Source: JACPFN01 sp964406135 (GTDB taxonomy: Bacteria; Babelota; Babeliae; Babelales; Chromulinivoraceae). From it: 64,000 bases of DNA. The stretch lies in the NCBI GenBank assembly GCA_964406135.1, contig CAYOQO010000006.1, forward strand, positions 1 to 64,000. The letters run 5' to 3'. Of this stretch, positions 8,838 to 17,021 are shown one piece after another. A program made the translations under genes and the position numbers. Under the pieces are notes generated by a model. That model was given only the letters and a program-made list of their open reading frames with translations, did no database searches and was not told the DNA's origin. Every line of letters starts with the position of its first letter. The first letter of the stretch is position 1.

Positions 8838-10723
8838 GAAATATCTCGATCAAGCTTTATTGCAATCTCTTCCCATTCTTTGGTTGCAACTTCTACATTT
8901 TTTTTCAATTTTTCAAGCTCTTGTCCAAGCTGCACATATTGATCTGATCCGTACACTACAAGACCCATGTTGTTTAAAATTTTAACTTTTTTTTGCTCAA
9001 GCTGTGTAATTTTATTTTCTAAGTTTCGAAATTTTTTTGAAAGTTCATATTGTTCTTTTTTAGAAATTACAGGTGTTACAGAAGCTGTTGTTTTTACCTC
9101 TACCACTGGTACAGCATCCTGACCTTTCATTTTTGCAACGGCATTTTTAGTATCAAGATACGCATCATAATTTCCAAAATAGGGCGCAACTCCATGTGCA
9201 TCAAGTTCAATAATTTTTGTTGCAAGTTTATTCACAAAATCTTGATCATGCGACACAAACAAAATTGTGCCTTCAAAATTTTTAAGCGCTTGCAAAATTA
9301 CTTCTTTGGATTCAATGTCCAAGTGATTCGTGGGTTCATCAAGTAAGAAAAAATTAGCTTTACTCAAAATAATTTTTGACATTGCCACACGATTTCGCTC
9401 TCCACCAGAAAGCACTTTGGTCAATTTATGCACATCGTCACCTGAAAATAAAAACGCTCCAAGCACTGCGCGAATTTGTGATTCTGGCGCTTGCGGACAT
9501 GCAGCAACCACCTCTTCAAAAATTGTTTTTTTCGGATCCAAAACTTTTTCTTGATCTTGATCAAATAGTGATGTTACAACCTGATGACCAAGCTCAACTG
9601 ATCCATGTTGCAGCTTTAATTTTCCTGCAATTAAATTAAAAAGCGTTGTTTTTCCAGTACCGTTCGGCGCAATCAATGCAACTTTTTCTCCACGTTGAAT
9701 TTCAAATGAAACATTTTTAAAAAGCTGCTTGGTAAATCCAAACGCAATATCACGCACGGTCAAAACATATTGCCCTGACCTTGCAGGTGGCGCAAGCTTG
9801 AGTGAAATCGTTTTAATTTTTGGTTCAATTTTAATACGTTCAATTTTATCTAAAGCTTTAATCATGCTTTGTGCCATAGCAGATTTAGTTGCACTTGCAC
9901 GGAAACGATTGATCGTATCTTCTTTTTGTTTTATCTCACGTTGTTGCTGTTCATAGGCTTGCTCTAAAAATTCAGTTCGAATTCTTTTTTGTTCAACAAA
10001 GTAGCTGTAATTTCCATAATAAACGGTCAAATTACCCATAGAAAGTTCAAACGTTTTATTACAAGCTTTGTCCAAAAAATAACGATCGTGACACACGAGC
10101 ATGTACCCAAAATTTCCACTTTTCAAAAAATTTAAAAACCAATTTTTTGCAGAAATATCAAGATGGTTTGTAGGTTCATCAAACAGATAAAAATCAGCAT
10201 CTTGCAACAAAAGTTTTGCAAGCACAATGCGCATACGCCAACCAACACTGAGTTGATCAACGCCCATTTTTTGTTTTGTTTCATCAAATCCAAGCCCTGC
10301 AAGCATTTTTTGTGCTTGAACTTTTTTAAATTCAAAGTTTTGTTCTAAAAGTTCATGCTCAAGCTCTGCATAACGAATCATGTCATGCTCTGTTGCATCA
10401 TGCTGAATTTTTTCAAAAAGATTATTTTTTTCCTGCTCCATTGCATACAAATCTGCAAGCGCTGAAAGTGTTTCATCCAAAACCGTTTTATCTGACGCAA
10501 TGACCACTTCTTGTGGCATGTACGCAATTTTGACACCACGTTGAATTTCAATTGATCCTCGATCAAGACCGATCAGTCCATCAAGCACTTTTAAAAAAGT
10601 TGATTTTCCTGTTCCATTACGGCCAACAAGTCCAACACGATCCTGTTTAATTATGGTGCAGGAAATGTCATCAAAAACTATTTGACTACCAAATTGAAGA
10701 CCGACTTGTTTAACAAATATCAT
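8834..10723 (-). CDS. ABC-F family ATPase (Uup/YheS-like)
   Basis: A soluble twin-ATPase of the ABC-F class, whose members act on the ribosome in translation or antibiotic protection. It has two nucleotide-binding domains: Walker A GRNGTGKST near residue 36 with signature LSVGW near 156, and Walker A APNGTGKTT near 352 with signature LSGGERNR near 441. A charged interdomain linker (about 240-300) and a C-terminal coiled coil (about 565-625) complete it. There are no transmembrane segments. The first signature reads LSVGW rather than LSGGW, a common variation. Its start lies inside the end of mnmG, so expression is probably coupled. The sub-type cannot be decided from sequence alone. Confidence 0.93.
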   Translation of the reverse strand: MIFVKQVGLQFGSQIVFDDISCTIIKQDRVGLVGRNGTGKSTFLKVLDGLIGLDRGSIEIQRGVKIAYMPQEVVIASDKTVLDETLSALADLYAMEQEKNNLFEKIQHDATEHDMIRYAELEHELLEQNFEFKKVQAQKMLAGLGFDETKQKMGVDQLSVGWRMRIVLAKLLLQDADFYLFDEPTNHLDISAKNWFLNFLKSGNFGYMLVCHDRYFLDKACNKTFELSMGNLTVYYGNYSYFVEQKRIRTEFLEQAYEQQQREIKQKEDTINRFRASATKSAMAQSMIKALDKIERIKIEPKIKTISLKLAPPARSGQYVLTVRDIAFGFTKQLFKNVSFEIQRGEKVALIAPNGTGKTTLFNLIAGKLKLQHGSVELGHQVVTSLFDQDQEKVLDPKKTIFEEVVAACPQAPESQIRAVLGAFLFSGDDVHKLTKVLSGGERNRVAMSKIILSKANFFLLDEPTNHLDIESKEVILQALKNFEGTILFVSHDQDFVNKLATKIIELDAHGVAPYFGNYDAYLDTKNAVAKMKGQDAVPVVEVKTTASVTPVISKKEQYELSKKFRNLENKITQLEQKKVKILNNMGLVVYGSDQYVQLGQELEKLKKNVEVATKEWEEIAIKLDRDIS

Positions 10724-12533
10724 TTTTTCTCCCGAGCTCTGGCCGACGCGCCAGCAAAATTAACAATGATAATGCCGCCGGTGTCATTCCAGGAATCAAA
10801 CTTGCCTGAGCAATAGTTGCAGGATTATGACGCATTAATTTTTGTTTCAATTCTGTAGAAATTCCTGGAAAAACTTTAATTGATTCTTGTGCAGGCAAAG
10901 CTAAATCTTTAAATTTATTATATTTTTCAATTTCACAAAGTTCACGTTTGATATAATTTTTATATTTTACATGTGAAAAAATTGAAAGCGTGTTGCGCGA
11001 TGAAACTTGATAACCAAGAGCATGCACTAACTCTTCTGGACTCATTTCAGCTTCCAAATACTGCGCTATTTGTGCATTTGAAACATTTTTATCAATTTCT
11101 GCAATAATTTGTTCAAGCTCTTCACGCTCTTTTAAAAAACGATCGTACAAATCTCGTTCAATCAGTCCAAGTTCATATGCTTTAGGCATCAAACGTAAAA
11201 ATGTATTATCTTGTCGCAAAATTAATCTACGCTCTGCACGCGATGTAAACATTCGATACGGTTCATCTACACCCAAAGTTACCAAATCATCAATCATGAC
11301 TCCTATGTAACTTTCTTGGCGATCTAAAATGAAAGGATTTTGGTTTTTACTTTTTAATGCTGCATTAATTCCTGCAATAATTCCCTGACCTGCAGCTTCT
11401 TCGTACCCTGTTGTTCCATTAATTTGACCTGCTAAAAAAAGTCCTGAAATGTTTTTAACTTCCAAACTATGATTCAATTGATCAGGATGCACAAAATCAT
11501 ACTCAACTGCGTAACCATATTTTGCAATTTTTGCATTTTCAAAACCAACAATTGACCTGATAAAGTCAAATTGTACATCTTCAGGAAGTGATGTGGACAT
11601 ACCACTTGGGTAAGCTTCAACATATTCCATCGTTTCAGGCTCCACAAAAATATGATGACTTTTTTTATCTGCAAATCGCGCAATTTTGTCTTCAACTGAA
11701 GGGCAATATCGAGGCCCTACGCCTTTAATGTTACCTGAGTACATTGCAGATCGATGAATGTTTTTTTGAATAATTTCGTGAGTTTCTTGATTGGTATGTG
11801 TGATGTAACAATCTTTGCTGTTGTGCACCGGCATTGGATCAAATTCAAACAGTGCATCAAGCGGCTCTGTTTCCTGTTTTTCCATTTTTGAAAAATCAAT
11901 GGTGCTAGTCAAAAGTCGTGGCGGAGTTCCCGTTTTAAGTCTGCCGAGTTTTAAATTTAATTTTGTTAAAAAATTTGAAAGTTTTGTTGCTGCTTTTTCA
12001 TCACGACGGCCTGCAGGATAATTTTTTTCACCCACATGAATTAAACCATTTAAAAATGTTCCCGTAGTCAAAACTACTTGCTTGCTTTCAAAAATAGTTC
12101 CTGATTCACATCGTATGCCGCAAACTGCGCCATCAGTCACCAAAACTTCATCAACCATTTCTTCAAGAATTGTTAAATTTAATAAATTTTGAAGCGCTTG
12201 ACTTGCTAATTTTGAATAGGCATCTTTATCAATTTGAAGCCTGAGTCCTTGCACTGCTGGCCCTTTTTTGGTGTTGAGCATTCTAGCTTGAAGATACGTT
12301 TTGCTGCACAATTTTGGCATCAAACCACCAAGCGCACTCACTTCAAACACAATGTGTCCTTTGCCCACACCACCAATTGAAGGATTGCACGGCATAAGCC
12401 CAATTTTGTTTTTATCAAGTGTTAAAAGTAACGTTTTTTGTCCCATCTTTGCTGATGCATGCGCAGCTTCAACACCTGCATGACCACCACCAACAACAAT
12501 GACATCAAATGACAGATTTTTTTGAATACTCAT
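10710..12533 (-). CDS. mnmG: tRNA uridine-34 modification enzyme MnmG (GidA)
   Basis: FAD-dependent partner of MnmE in forming 5-carboxymethylaminomethyl-uridine at the wobble position. The Rossmann motif is near residues 12-25 (VVGGGHAGVEAA), followed by the family motifs NPSIGGVGKGH, LQARMLNTKKGPAVQ, GRLKTGTPPRL and GQINGTTGYEEAA, and a helical C-terminal tRNA/MnmE-binding domain. The length of 607 residues is close to normal. mnmE is not in the window. The gene heads the mnmG/ABC-F/lgt chain of overlapping genes. Confidence 0.96.
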   Translation of the reverse strand: MSIQKNLSFDVIVVGGGHAGVEAAHASAKMGQKTLLLTLDKNKIGLMPCNPSIGGVGKGHIVFEVSALGGLMPKLCSKTYLQARMLNTKKGPAVQGLRLQIDKDAYSKLASQALQNLLNLTILEEMVDEVLVTDGAVCGIRCESGTIFESKQVVLTTGTFLNGLIHVGEKNYPAGRRDEKAATKLSNFLTKLNLKLGRLKTGTPPRLLTSTIDFSKMEKQETEPLDALFEFDPMPVHNSKDCYITHTNQETHEIIQKNIHRSAMYSGNIKGVGPRYCPSVEDKIARFADKKSHHIFVEPETMEYVEAYPSGMSTSLPEDVQFDFIRSIVGFENAKIAKYGYAVEYDFVHPDQLNHSLEVKNISGLFLAGQINGTTGYEEAAGQGIIAGINAALKSKNQNPFILDRQESYIGVMIDDLVTLGVDEPYRMFTSRAERRLILRQDNTFLRLMPKAYELGLIERDLYDRFLKEREELEQIIAEIDKNVSNAQIAQYLEAEMSPEELVHALGYQVSSRNTLSIFSHVKYKNYIKRELCEIEKYNKFKDLALPAQESIKVFPGISTELKQKLMRHNPATIAQASLIPGMTPAALSLLILLARRPELGRKNDIC

Positions 12534-12626
12534 AAATTTGAAAACTTTTTACGAAATTGTACGAAATTTTAAACTTTAATCCCCACTTACAAATTATACT
12601 TTAAATTATATTTATTCACAATTTTG

Positions 12627-12683
12627 GTTAGCTATAAACATCCAAAATTAACAAAAATAGTTAACTATAAACATCCAAAATCA
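12627..12683. repeat. Short direct repeat, two copies
   Basis: Two 24-base units (12627-12650 and 12660-12683) with the core CTATAAACATCCAAAAT lie 33 bases apart in the AT-rich spacer between mnmG and the next leftward gene. They could be a regulator site or a chance duplication. Nothing else is seen in this 224-base spacer except the terminator at its end. Confidence 0.6.
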
Positions 12684-12708
12684 AGATTTAAAAATATTTT
12701 TAGACATC

Positions 12709-12737
12709 AAAAAAGGCCAATCTTTCAATTGACCTTT
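12709..12737 (-). terminator. Terminator, copy 1 of a recurrent hairpin
   Basis: On the minus strand, AAAGGTCAAT...ATTGGCC forms a stem followed by a T run, 21 bases beyond the stop of the downstream exported-protein gene. Near-identical stems recur at 13838, 14453 and 15287. Confidence 0.8.
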
Positions 12738-12757
12738 CAAAATTACTTTTTATTTTT

Positions 12758-13252
12758 TTAAGCTACTTGTTCATCTTCATCATTTTTTGATGATTTTCTA
12801 AAATAATTTTTAATTGCGCCAAAATAACCTTTTTTGTATGCCACGGTTAAAGCTACAGCAACCACAGTTGCAATCAACAAATTTTTAGTTTTTACTTCAG
12901 CAATTCCACCAAGTCCGAAAATATAAGAACCAAATTCACATGTTCCAGTTCCAATTCTAAATTTTGCCATAGACGCTGTCGGCATAAATCCAATTTGACC
13001 GCACATAATGGTTGCATCGTTAGTTTCTGCAACTTCTGATAATATATCTTGAATTTGTGCAGTAACATGTAATAATGCTTTTGGATCTATTTTTCCAGAT
13101 TTTAAACCATCCCTTAAATCAAAAACACTATTTGTCATCTTCATATGAGCAATCATTTCTGGTGTAAACATTGAATCAGCAGGAAGCGCACCAAAAGTGA
13201 CTGACGAAATAAACAAACAAAAAGCCATGATAATTTTTTTTGAAAAATCCAT
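12758..13252 (-). CDS. Exported protein with C-terminal membrane anchor, family 1a
   Basis: A 164-residue product with a signal peptide (about 1-22), a shared domain beginning MFTPEMIAHMK, a glycine/cysteine-containing middle (GTGTCEFGSYIFGLGG) and a C-terminal hydrophobic helix (about 127-147) followed by a basic then acidic tail. It is paralogous to the gene at 13.9-14.4 kb (MFTPEMVQQIKYGN, GTTTCDATLYAFGFGG, KTKNLLIA, AYKKGY). An AAGGGG Shine-Dalgarno sits before ATG 13252. Probably anchored in the inner membrane facing the periplasm; function unknown. Confidence 0.82.
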   Translation of the reverse strand: MDFSKKIIMAFCLFISSVTFGALPADSMFTPEMIAHMKMTNSVFDLRDGLKSGKIDPKALLHVTAQIQDILSEVAETNDATIMCGQIGFMPTASMAKFRIGTGTCEFGSYIFGLGGIAEVKTKNLLIATVVAVALTVAYKKGYFGAIKNYFRKSSKNDEDEQVA

Positions 13253-13325
13253 AAAAACCCCTTAACAAATAAGAAAATATTAACATTTTTATAGCATTAA
13301 ACCTACGCTCTTTCAACGCTTAGGT

Positions 13326-13380
13326 AGTTTTAAAATATAAAATCCCCACATTTTTGCAGGGATTTTATATTTTAAAAACT
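13326..13380. terminator. Long bidirectional terminator hairpin
   Basis: A near-perfect inverted repeat of about 20 bases (AGTTTTAAAATATAAAATCCC and its complement) encloses an 11-base loop, eight bases beyond the stop at 13388. The AT-rich outer arms give T runs on both strands. Confidence 0.75.
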
Positions 13381-13387
13381 ACTCAAT

Positions 13388-13690
13388 TTACGAAAATTTC
13401 ATTTTAATTGTATCAATCGCATCTAACGTAGCGCCTTGAACAACTTTTCCATCTTGAAGTAATTGATTTCCAGCTTTTTTAGCAAAATTAACAGTCATTT
13501 TTGCAATAGAACCATTATAACCATTGATGATATAATCAGTAGCTAAAACGCCAACAATTAAACATTTGATAGGGTTATGATAAACATAACTTCCAATAGT
13601 TGTTATAACTGCTTTCTCATTTGTTTTTTCTGCAGCTGACAAATTAATAGCTGTCAATGTAAGCAATGTTAAAAATACTAATTTTTTCAT
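13388..13690 (-). CDS. Small exported membrane protein
   Basis: A 100-residue product with a signal peptide (MKKLVFLTLLTLTAINLSAA) and a second hydrophobic stretch (about 43-60). The motif ATDYIINGYNGSI resembles AADSIHNGWNNSI in the larger exported protein at 17.0-18.6 kb, suggesting a shared module. ATG 13690 is chosen because AAAGG is only two bases from ATG 13696. Function unknown. Confidence 0.78.
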   Translation of the reverse strand: MKKLVFLTLLTLTAINLSAAEKTNEKAVITTIGSYVYHNPIKCLIVGVLATDYIINGYNGSIAKMTVNFAKKAGNQLLQDGKVVQGATLDAIDTIKMKFS

Positions 13691-13837
13691 AATCATAACC
13701 TTTCAATTCATAGCCTTAAACTTCATTTTTTATGTAATTTTATACTATAATCTTATCAAAAATAGCATGTATGCTCAAAAGCCCCATACCTATTTTTAAG
13801 CAAATTCTGATTAGACAAAAAACTTCGTCGAAATTGC

Positions 13838-13866
13838 AAAAAAAGGCCAATTTTTCAATTGACCTT
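13838..13866 (-). terminator. Terminator, copy 2 of a recurrent hairpin
   Basis: Minus strand: AAGGTCAATTG, AAAA loop, then ATTGGCC and a T run. It matches the hairpin at 12709 except in the loop and lies 26 bases beyond the next gene's stop. Confidence 0.8.
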
Positions 13867-13891
13867 GTAATATTTTAAATTTTAAAATTAT

Positions 13892-14395
13892 TTAAGCTAC
13901 TGGTTCATCTTTGTTTTGATCTTCATCTTGGTCTGGAGCTTGAATTAAGTAATCTTGAATTTTTTTCAAGTAACCTTTTTTGTATGCAATGCCTAAAACA
14001 AGAGCAACAACTGCCGCTATCAATAAATTTTTAGTTTGTACTGATGCTGTTCCACCAAAGCCAAATGCATACAACGTTGCATCGCAAGTTGTGGTTCCAA
14101 TTTTAAATCCCAGAGCAGATCCTGTTGAAATAAAAGATAATGAACCAGAACCTAAGGTTAAATCTTTTGCCTCTTGAGCTGCTATTTTTTGAATTTGTAA
14201 ATCATGGGCAATTGCAAGCAAAGCTTCTTTGTTTATTTTTCCAGCTTTCAATCCCTCAGTTAAATCAATCAACGTATTTCCATACTTAATTTGTTGTACC
14301 ATTTCTGGTGTAAACATTGAGGCAACATTTAATGCACTAAAGATGACCGAAGAAATAAACAATCCAAAAATTGCGACAATTTTTTTTAATGTCAT
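13892..14395 (-). CDS. Exported protein with C-terminal membrane anchor, family 1b
   Basis: A 167-residue paralogue of the gene at 12.8-13.3 kb: signal peptide (MTLKKIVAIFGLFISSVIFS), MFTPEMVQQIK motif, glycine-rich middle with a single conserved cysteine (GTTTCDATLYAFGFGG), membrane helix (NLLIAAVVALVLGIAYKKGY) and an acidic tail (DQDEDQNKDEPVA). ATG 14395 puts the start right at the signal peptide; an upstream in-frame ATG at 14416 would add seven uncharacteristic residues. Function unknown. Confidence 0.8.
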   Translation of the reverse strand: MTLKKIVAIFGLFISSVIFSALNVASMFTPEMVQQIKYGNTLIDLTEGLKAGKINKEALLAIAHDLQIQKIAAQEAKDLTLGSGSLSFISTGSALGFKIGTTTCDATLYAFGFGGTASVQTKNLLIAAVVALVLGIAYKKGYLKKIQDYLIQAPDQDEDQNKDEPVA

Positions 14396-14452
14396 AAAAA
14401 TCCATGATCCCCACAATTAAATTTACATGCTTTTAACAATATCAAAACAAAG

Positions 14453-14482
14453 AAAAAAGGCCAATTTTTCAATCGGCCTTTT
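14453..14482 (-). terminator. Terminator, copy 3 of a recurrent hairpin
   Basis: Minus strand: GGCCGATTGAAAAATTGGCC stem-loop followed by TTTTTT, 18 bases beyond the stop of the M48-like gene. Same design as the copies at 12709, 13838 and 15287. Confidence 0.85.
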
Positions 14483-14499
14483 GGTTTTTTATTTTATTT

Positions 14500-15267
14500 T
14501 TATGCTTCAACGCCAAATCGATTTTTTAATGCTTTTTTCATTTTTGCAATTCGACTGTCAGGAGTTGGATGAAGGAGATCTGTTAAATTTAAAAATGTTT
14601 TTAAAGACATTGATTGCGAAGCATCAGACAATTTCCAAATGTTTTCATACTGTTTTTGAAAGTTTTCCAAGGATACAATTCCACCTTTTAACATTTGTTC
14701 ATCTGCATGTTTATTTGCAAAATTATCTGCACGCCGCTCCTCTATTCTCATGCCATTAACATTTACCAAAGTACTCAAAGCCAATGTTGCAATACCCTTA
14801 GATCCTATTTTTGTAATAATATTTCTATATGGTACTTTTTTATGCATGCCCCAAAAATATGGCGTTAATAATTGCACTGTAGTTACAGCTCCTTGAATAG
14901 TTGGAATTGCGTAAGGTATTTGAGCATGTCCAGTTTCATGAAGCATCAGCCATTTCCATGATGATGCAGGCAGCTCACCCATTGCCTTTTTGTCAACAAA
15001 AAGTTCATGGTTTGTCCACGAATATCCCGCAAAAGACAGACGATATTTTGCAACCAAATCATCGATCATAGTTATTTTAGGAATATTTAAATGACTATAT
15101 TGTGCACGAAATTCTTTTTCTAAATGATCAAAGCGAATACCATCTTGCGTAACTGCTTGAGATTTTTTAAAATTATTTTCTTCTTCTTGAAATGCTTTTT
15201 CACTATTTGCAAACATACTTGCTTGCGCCAGAGCGAAAAAAACTGTAAACAATAGTAATTTTTTCAT
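14500..15267 (-). CDS. Exported M48-like zinc metalloprotease 1
   Basis: A 255-residue protein with a signal peptide (about 1-20). The zinc-binding helix is LMLHETGHAQ (HETGH at residues 110-114), with the downstream glutamate helix EERRADNFANKHAD supplying the third ligand, as in the M48 gluzincin clan. A hydrophobic stretch lies between them (about 125-175). The C-terminus carries HPTPDSRIAKM, which also occurs in the second copy at 27.1-27.9 kb. Members degrade misfolded or membrane-associated proteins. Substrate unknown; the pair appears to be a lineage-specific exported family. Confidence 0.82.
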   Translation of the reverse strand: MKKLLLFTVFFALAQASMFANSEKAFQEEENNFKKSQAVTQDGIRFDHLEKEFRAQYSHLNIPKITMIDDLVAKYRLSFAGYSWTNHELFVDKKAMGELPASSWKWLMLHETGHAQIPYAIPTIQGAVTTVQLLTPYFWGMHKKVPYRNIITKIGSKGIATLALSTLVNVNGMRIEERRADNFANKHADEQMLKGGIVSLENFQKQYENIWKLSDASQSMSLKTFLNLTDLLHPTPDSRIAKMKKALKNRFGVEA

Positions 15268-15286
15268 AAACGGACCCCTAATTTTT

Positions 15287-15318
15287 AAAAAAAGGCCAAT
15301 CTTTCAATCGGCCTTTTT
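15287..15318 (-). terminator. Terminator, copy 4 of a recurrent hairpin
   Basis: Minus strand: AAAAAGGCCGATTGAAAGATTGGCC then a T run. It lies between the M48-like gene and the small exported protein upstream, 67 bases beyond that protein's stop, so it terminates that upstream gene. Confidence 0.8.
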
Positions 15319-15384
15319 AAATTGCTTTTTAATATGAGCAAGTGATGTAACCTCCACTTCCCATAAGCATTAACTACGTAATTT

Positions 15385-15777
15385 TTAAGACAATAATGGA
15401 AACTTTGCTTTTAAAAACTTTTGAGATTTTTCAGGCAATTTGTTTACCACGTTTTTTAATTTTGGCATTACCGCAGGTAAATTACTGTCATCCAAGTTTA
15501 ATTCTTCTAAAGCTTGATGCAAATCTTTATAATCTTCTGTATGATTTTGAATCACATTCAAAACTTCTTTTTTCAAAGTAGTTAACGCAGTTTTTAACCA
15601 TGCAACTGAAAGTGCTTGATTTTTTGCATCTTTAACAAAAACTTGAGCAACCAAACTATTAATTTTCGTATCTACTTTACCTTTTGTTTCATTTGCATAA
15701 ACATTCGGCACAAAAGCGCCAAATCCCAGGCAAATTAACAAAAACGCCTGCTTGAATTTCAATTTCAACATCATCAT
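15385..15777 (-). CDS. Small exported helical protein
   Basis: A 130-residue product with a signal peptide (MMMLKLKFKQAFLLICLGFGAFVPNVYA written as two parts: MMMLKLKFKQ, then AFLLICLGFGAFVPNVYA) and a lysine/leucine-rich, mainly helical body. Three adjacent ATG codons are possible; the first is seven bases from an AAAGG site. No family recognised. It is followed by the recurrent terminator. Confidence 0.78.
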   Translation of the reverse strand: MMMLKLKFKQAFLLICLGFGAFVPNVYANETKGKVDTKINSLVAQVFVKDAKNQALSVAWLKTALTTLKKEVLNVIQNHTEDYKDLHQALEELNLDDSNLPAVMPKLKNVVNKLPEKSQKFLKAKFPLLS

Positions 15778-15956
15778 AATTAAACCTTTTGTTCAAGATT
15801 TTTGTAACATTTCGCTTTTAAAGCGCAAATACATACTATCACACCTAACAAAAACCGTCAAAAGGGGTACCCGTCAGATAAAAATCTGATTGGAAAATTT
15901 GCAAGAGACAGCTAGGATAAAGAGCAGAAAATTAGGGCTTTAAAATTAGGATTTTT

Positions 15957-17021
15957 ATGATTTATCATCTTGCCAGTAGCTTAGTTTCATACGCTTCAGC
16001 ATGCAACGTCATTCACTATGTTTCATTTCGCGCCATCATGGGGCTGATGACCACATTCTTTATGTCACTTGCCCTTGGCAGTCGATTTATTGATTTTTCA
16101 CGAAAAACTTTTCAAAACAGTGCACGCCCTTTCACCCCACAAAATCATCAAGCCAAAGGTACCACTCCTACGATGGGTGGCTTGTTTATCCTGTGCGTTA
16201 GCATCATCAATATGATGCTTTGGTGCAACTGGAGCAAAGCTGAGCTATGGATCATGACGCTAACATTGCTACTTTTTGGGCTCATCGGGCTCCTGGACGA
16301 TCTTTTCAAGGCTTGGTACAAAAAAGGGATATCGGCTCGCTTAAAATTTCGATTACAGATCATTTGTGGCCTCTTGGCGACTCTCGTCTGGATTTGGCTC
16401 AAAAATCCAACCTGGGCGATTTATGCCCCCATTTTCAAGGGTATAAACCTTGATGTTGGATACCTGATAATTCCTTGGATAATTTTCATTTTAGTTGGCA
16501 CAAGCAATGCGGTTAATTTAACCGATGGATTAGATGGCTTGGCAATCGGTACCCTCATGCTCAATTTTGCTTTTTTTTCAGGGGTTGCTTATTTGGCAGG
16601 ACATGCAGAATTTGCATCATATCTTCAAATTTCTTTTGCTGATTGCAGCGAATTGACCATCATTGGCGCTATTTTGGTTGGAGCATGTTTAGGTTTTTTC
16701 TGGTTTAATGCACATCCAGCACAAATTTTTATGGGAGATGTTGGATCATTATCCCTAGGTGCAGCTCTTGCGATGATGAGCATTATTGCACGCCAAGAAC
16801 TTTTACTACCCATTGCTGGAGGAATTTTTGTACTTGAAGCACTCTCGGTGATTGGACAAATTTTTTCTATCAAAACATTTGGCAAAAAGATATTGCGCAT
16901 GGCACCCTTACACCATCATTTTGAGATGCAAGGATGGTCTGAGTCAAAAGTTACCGTCAGATTTCATATCATAACCCTACTGCTCTGTTTATGTGCAGCT
17001 ATGATGATTAAAATTAGATAA
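15957..17021 (+). CDS. mraY: Phospho-MurNAc-pentapeptide transferase MraY
   Basis: Forms lipid I by transferring phospho-MurNAc-pentapeptide to undecaprenyl phosphate at the inner membrane. Polytopic (about ten segments) with the family motifs GGLFIL, LLDDLFKAWYKK (aspartates of the active site), NAVNLTDGLDGLAIG, FMGDVGSLSLG and MAPLHHHFEMQGW. The length of 354 residues is normal. It stands alone rather than in a dcw cluster. Its first half looks clearly richer in G+C than neighbouring genes. It overlaps the convergent gene by eight bases. Confidence 0.97.
   Translation: MIYHLASSLVSYASACNVIHYVSFRAIMGLMTTFFMSLALGSRFIDFSRKTFQNSARPFTPQNHQAKGTTPTMGGLFILCVSIINMMLWCNWSKAELWIMTLTLLLFGLIGLLDDLFKAWYKKGISARLKFRLQIICGLLATLVWIWLKNPTWAIYAPIFKGINLDVGYLIIPWIIFILVGTSNAVNLTDGLDGLAIGTLMLNFAFFSGVAYLAGHAEFASYLQISFADCSELTIIGAILVGACLGFFWFNAHPAQIFMGDVGSLSLGAALAMMSIIARQELLLPIAGGIFVLEALSVIGQIFSIKTFGKKILRMAPLHHHFEMQGWSESKVTVRFHIITLLLCLCAAMMIKIR

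Noticed and set aside
14427..14759. Plus-strand reading frame of 110 codons
   Set aside because: It starts at a terminator and is antisense to the M48-like protease, which has intact catalytic motifs.
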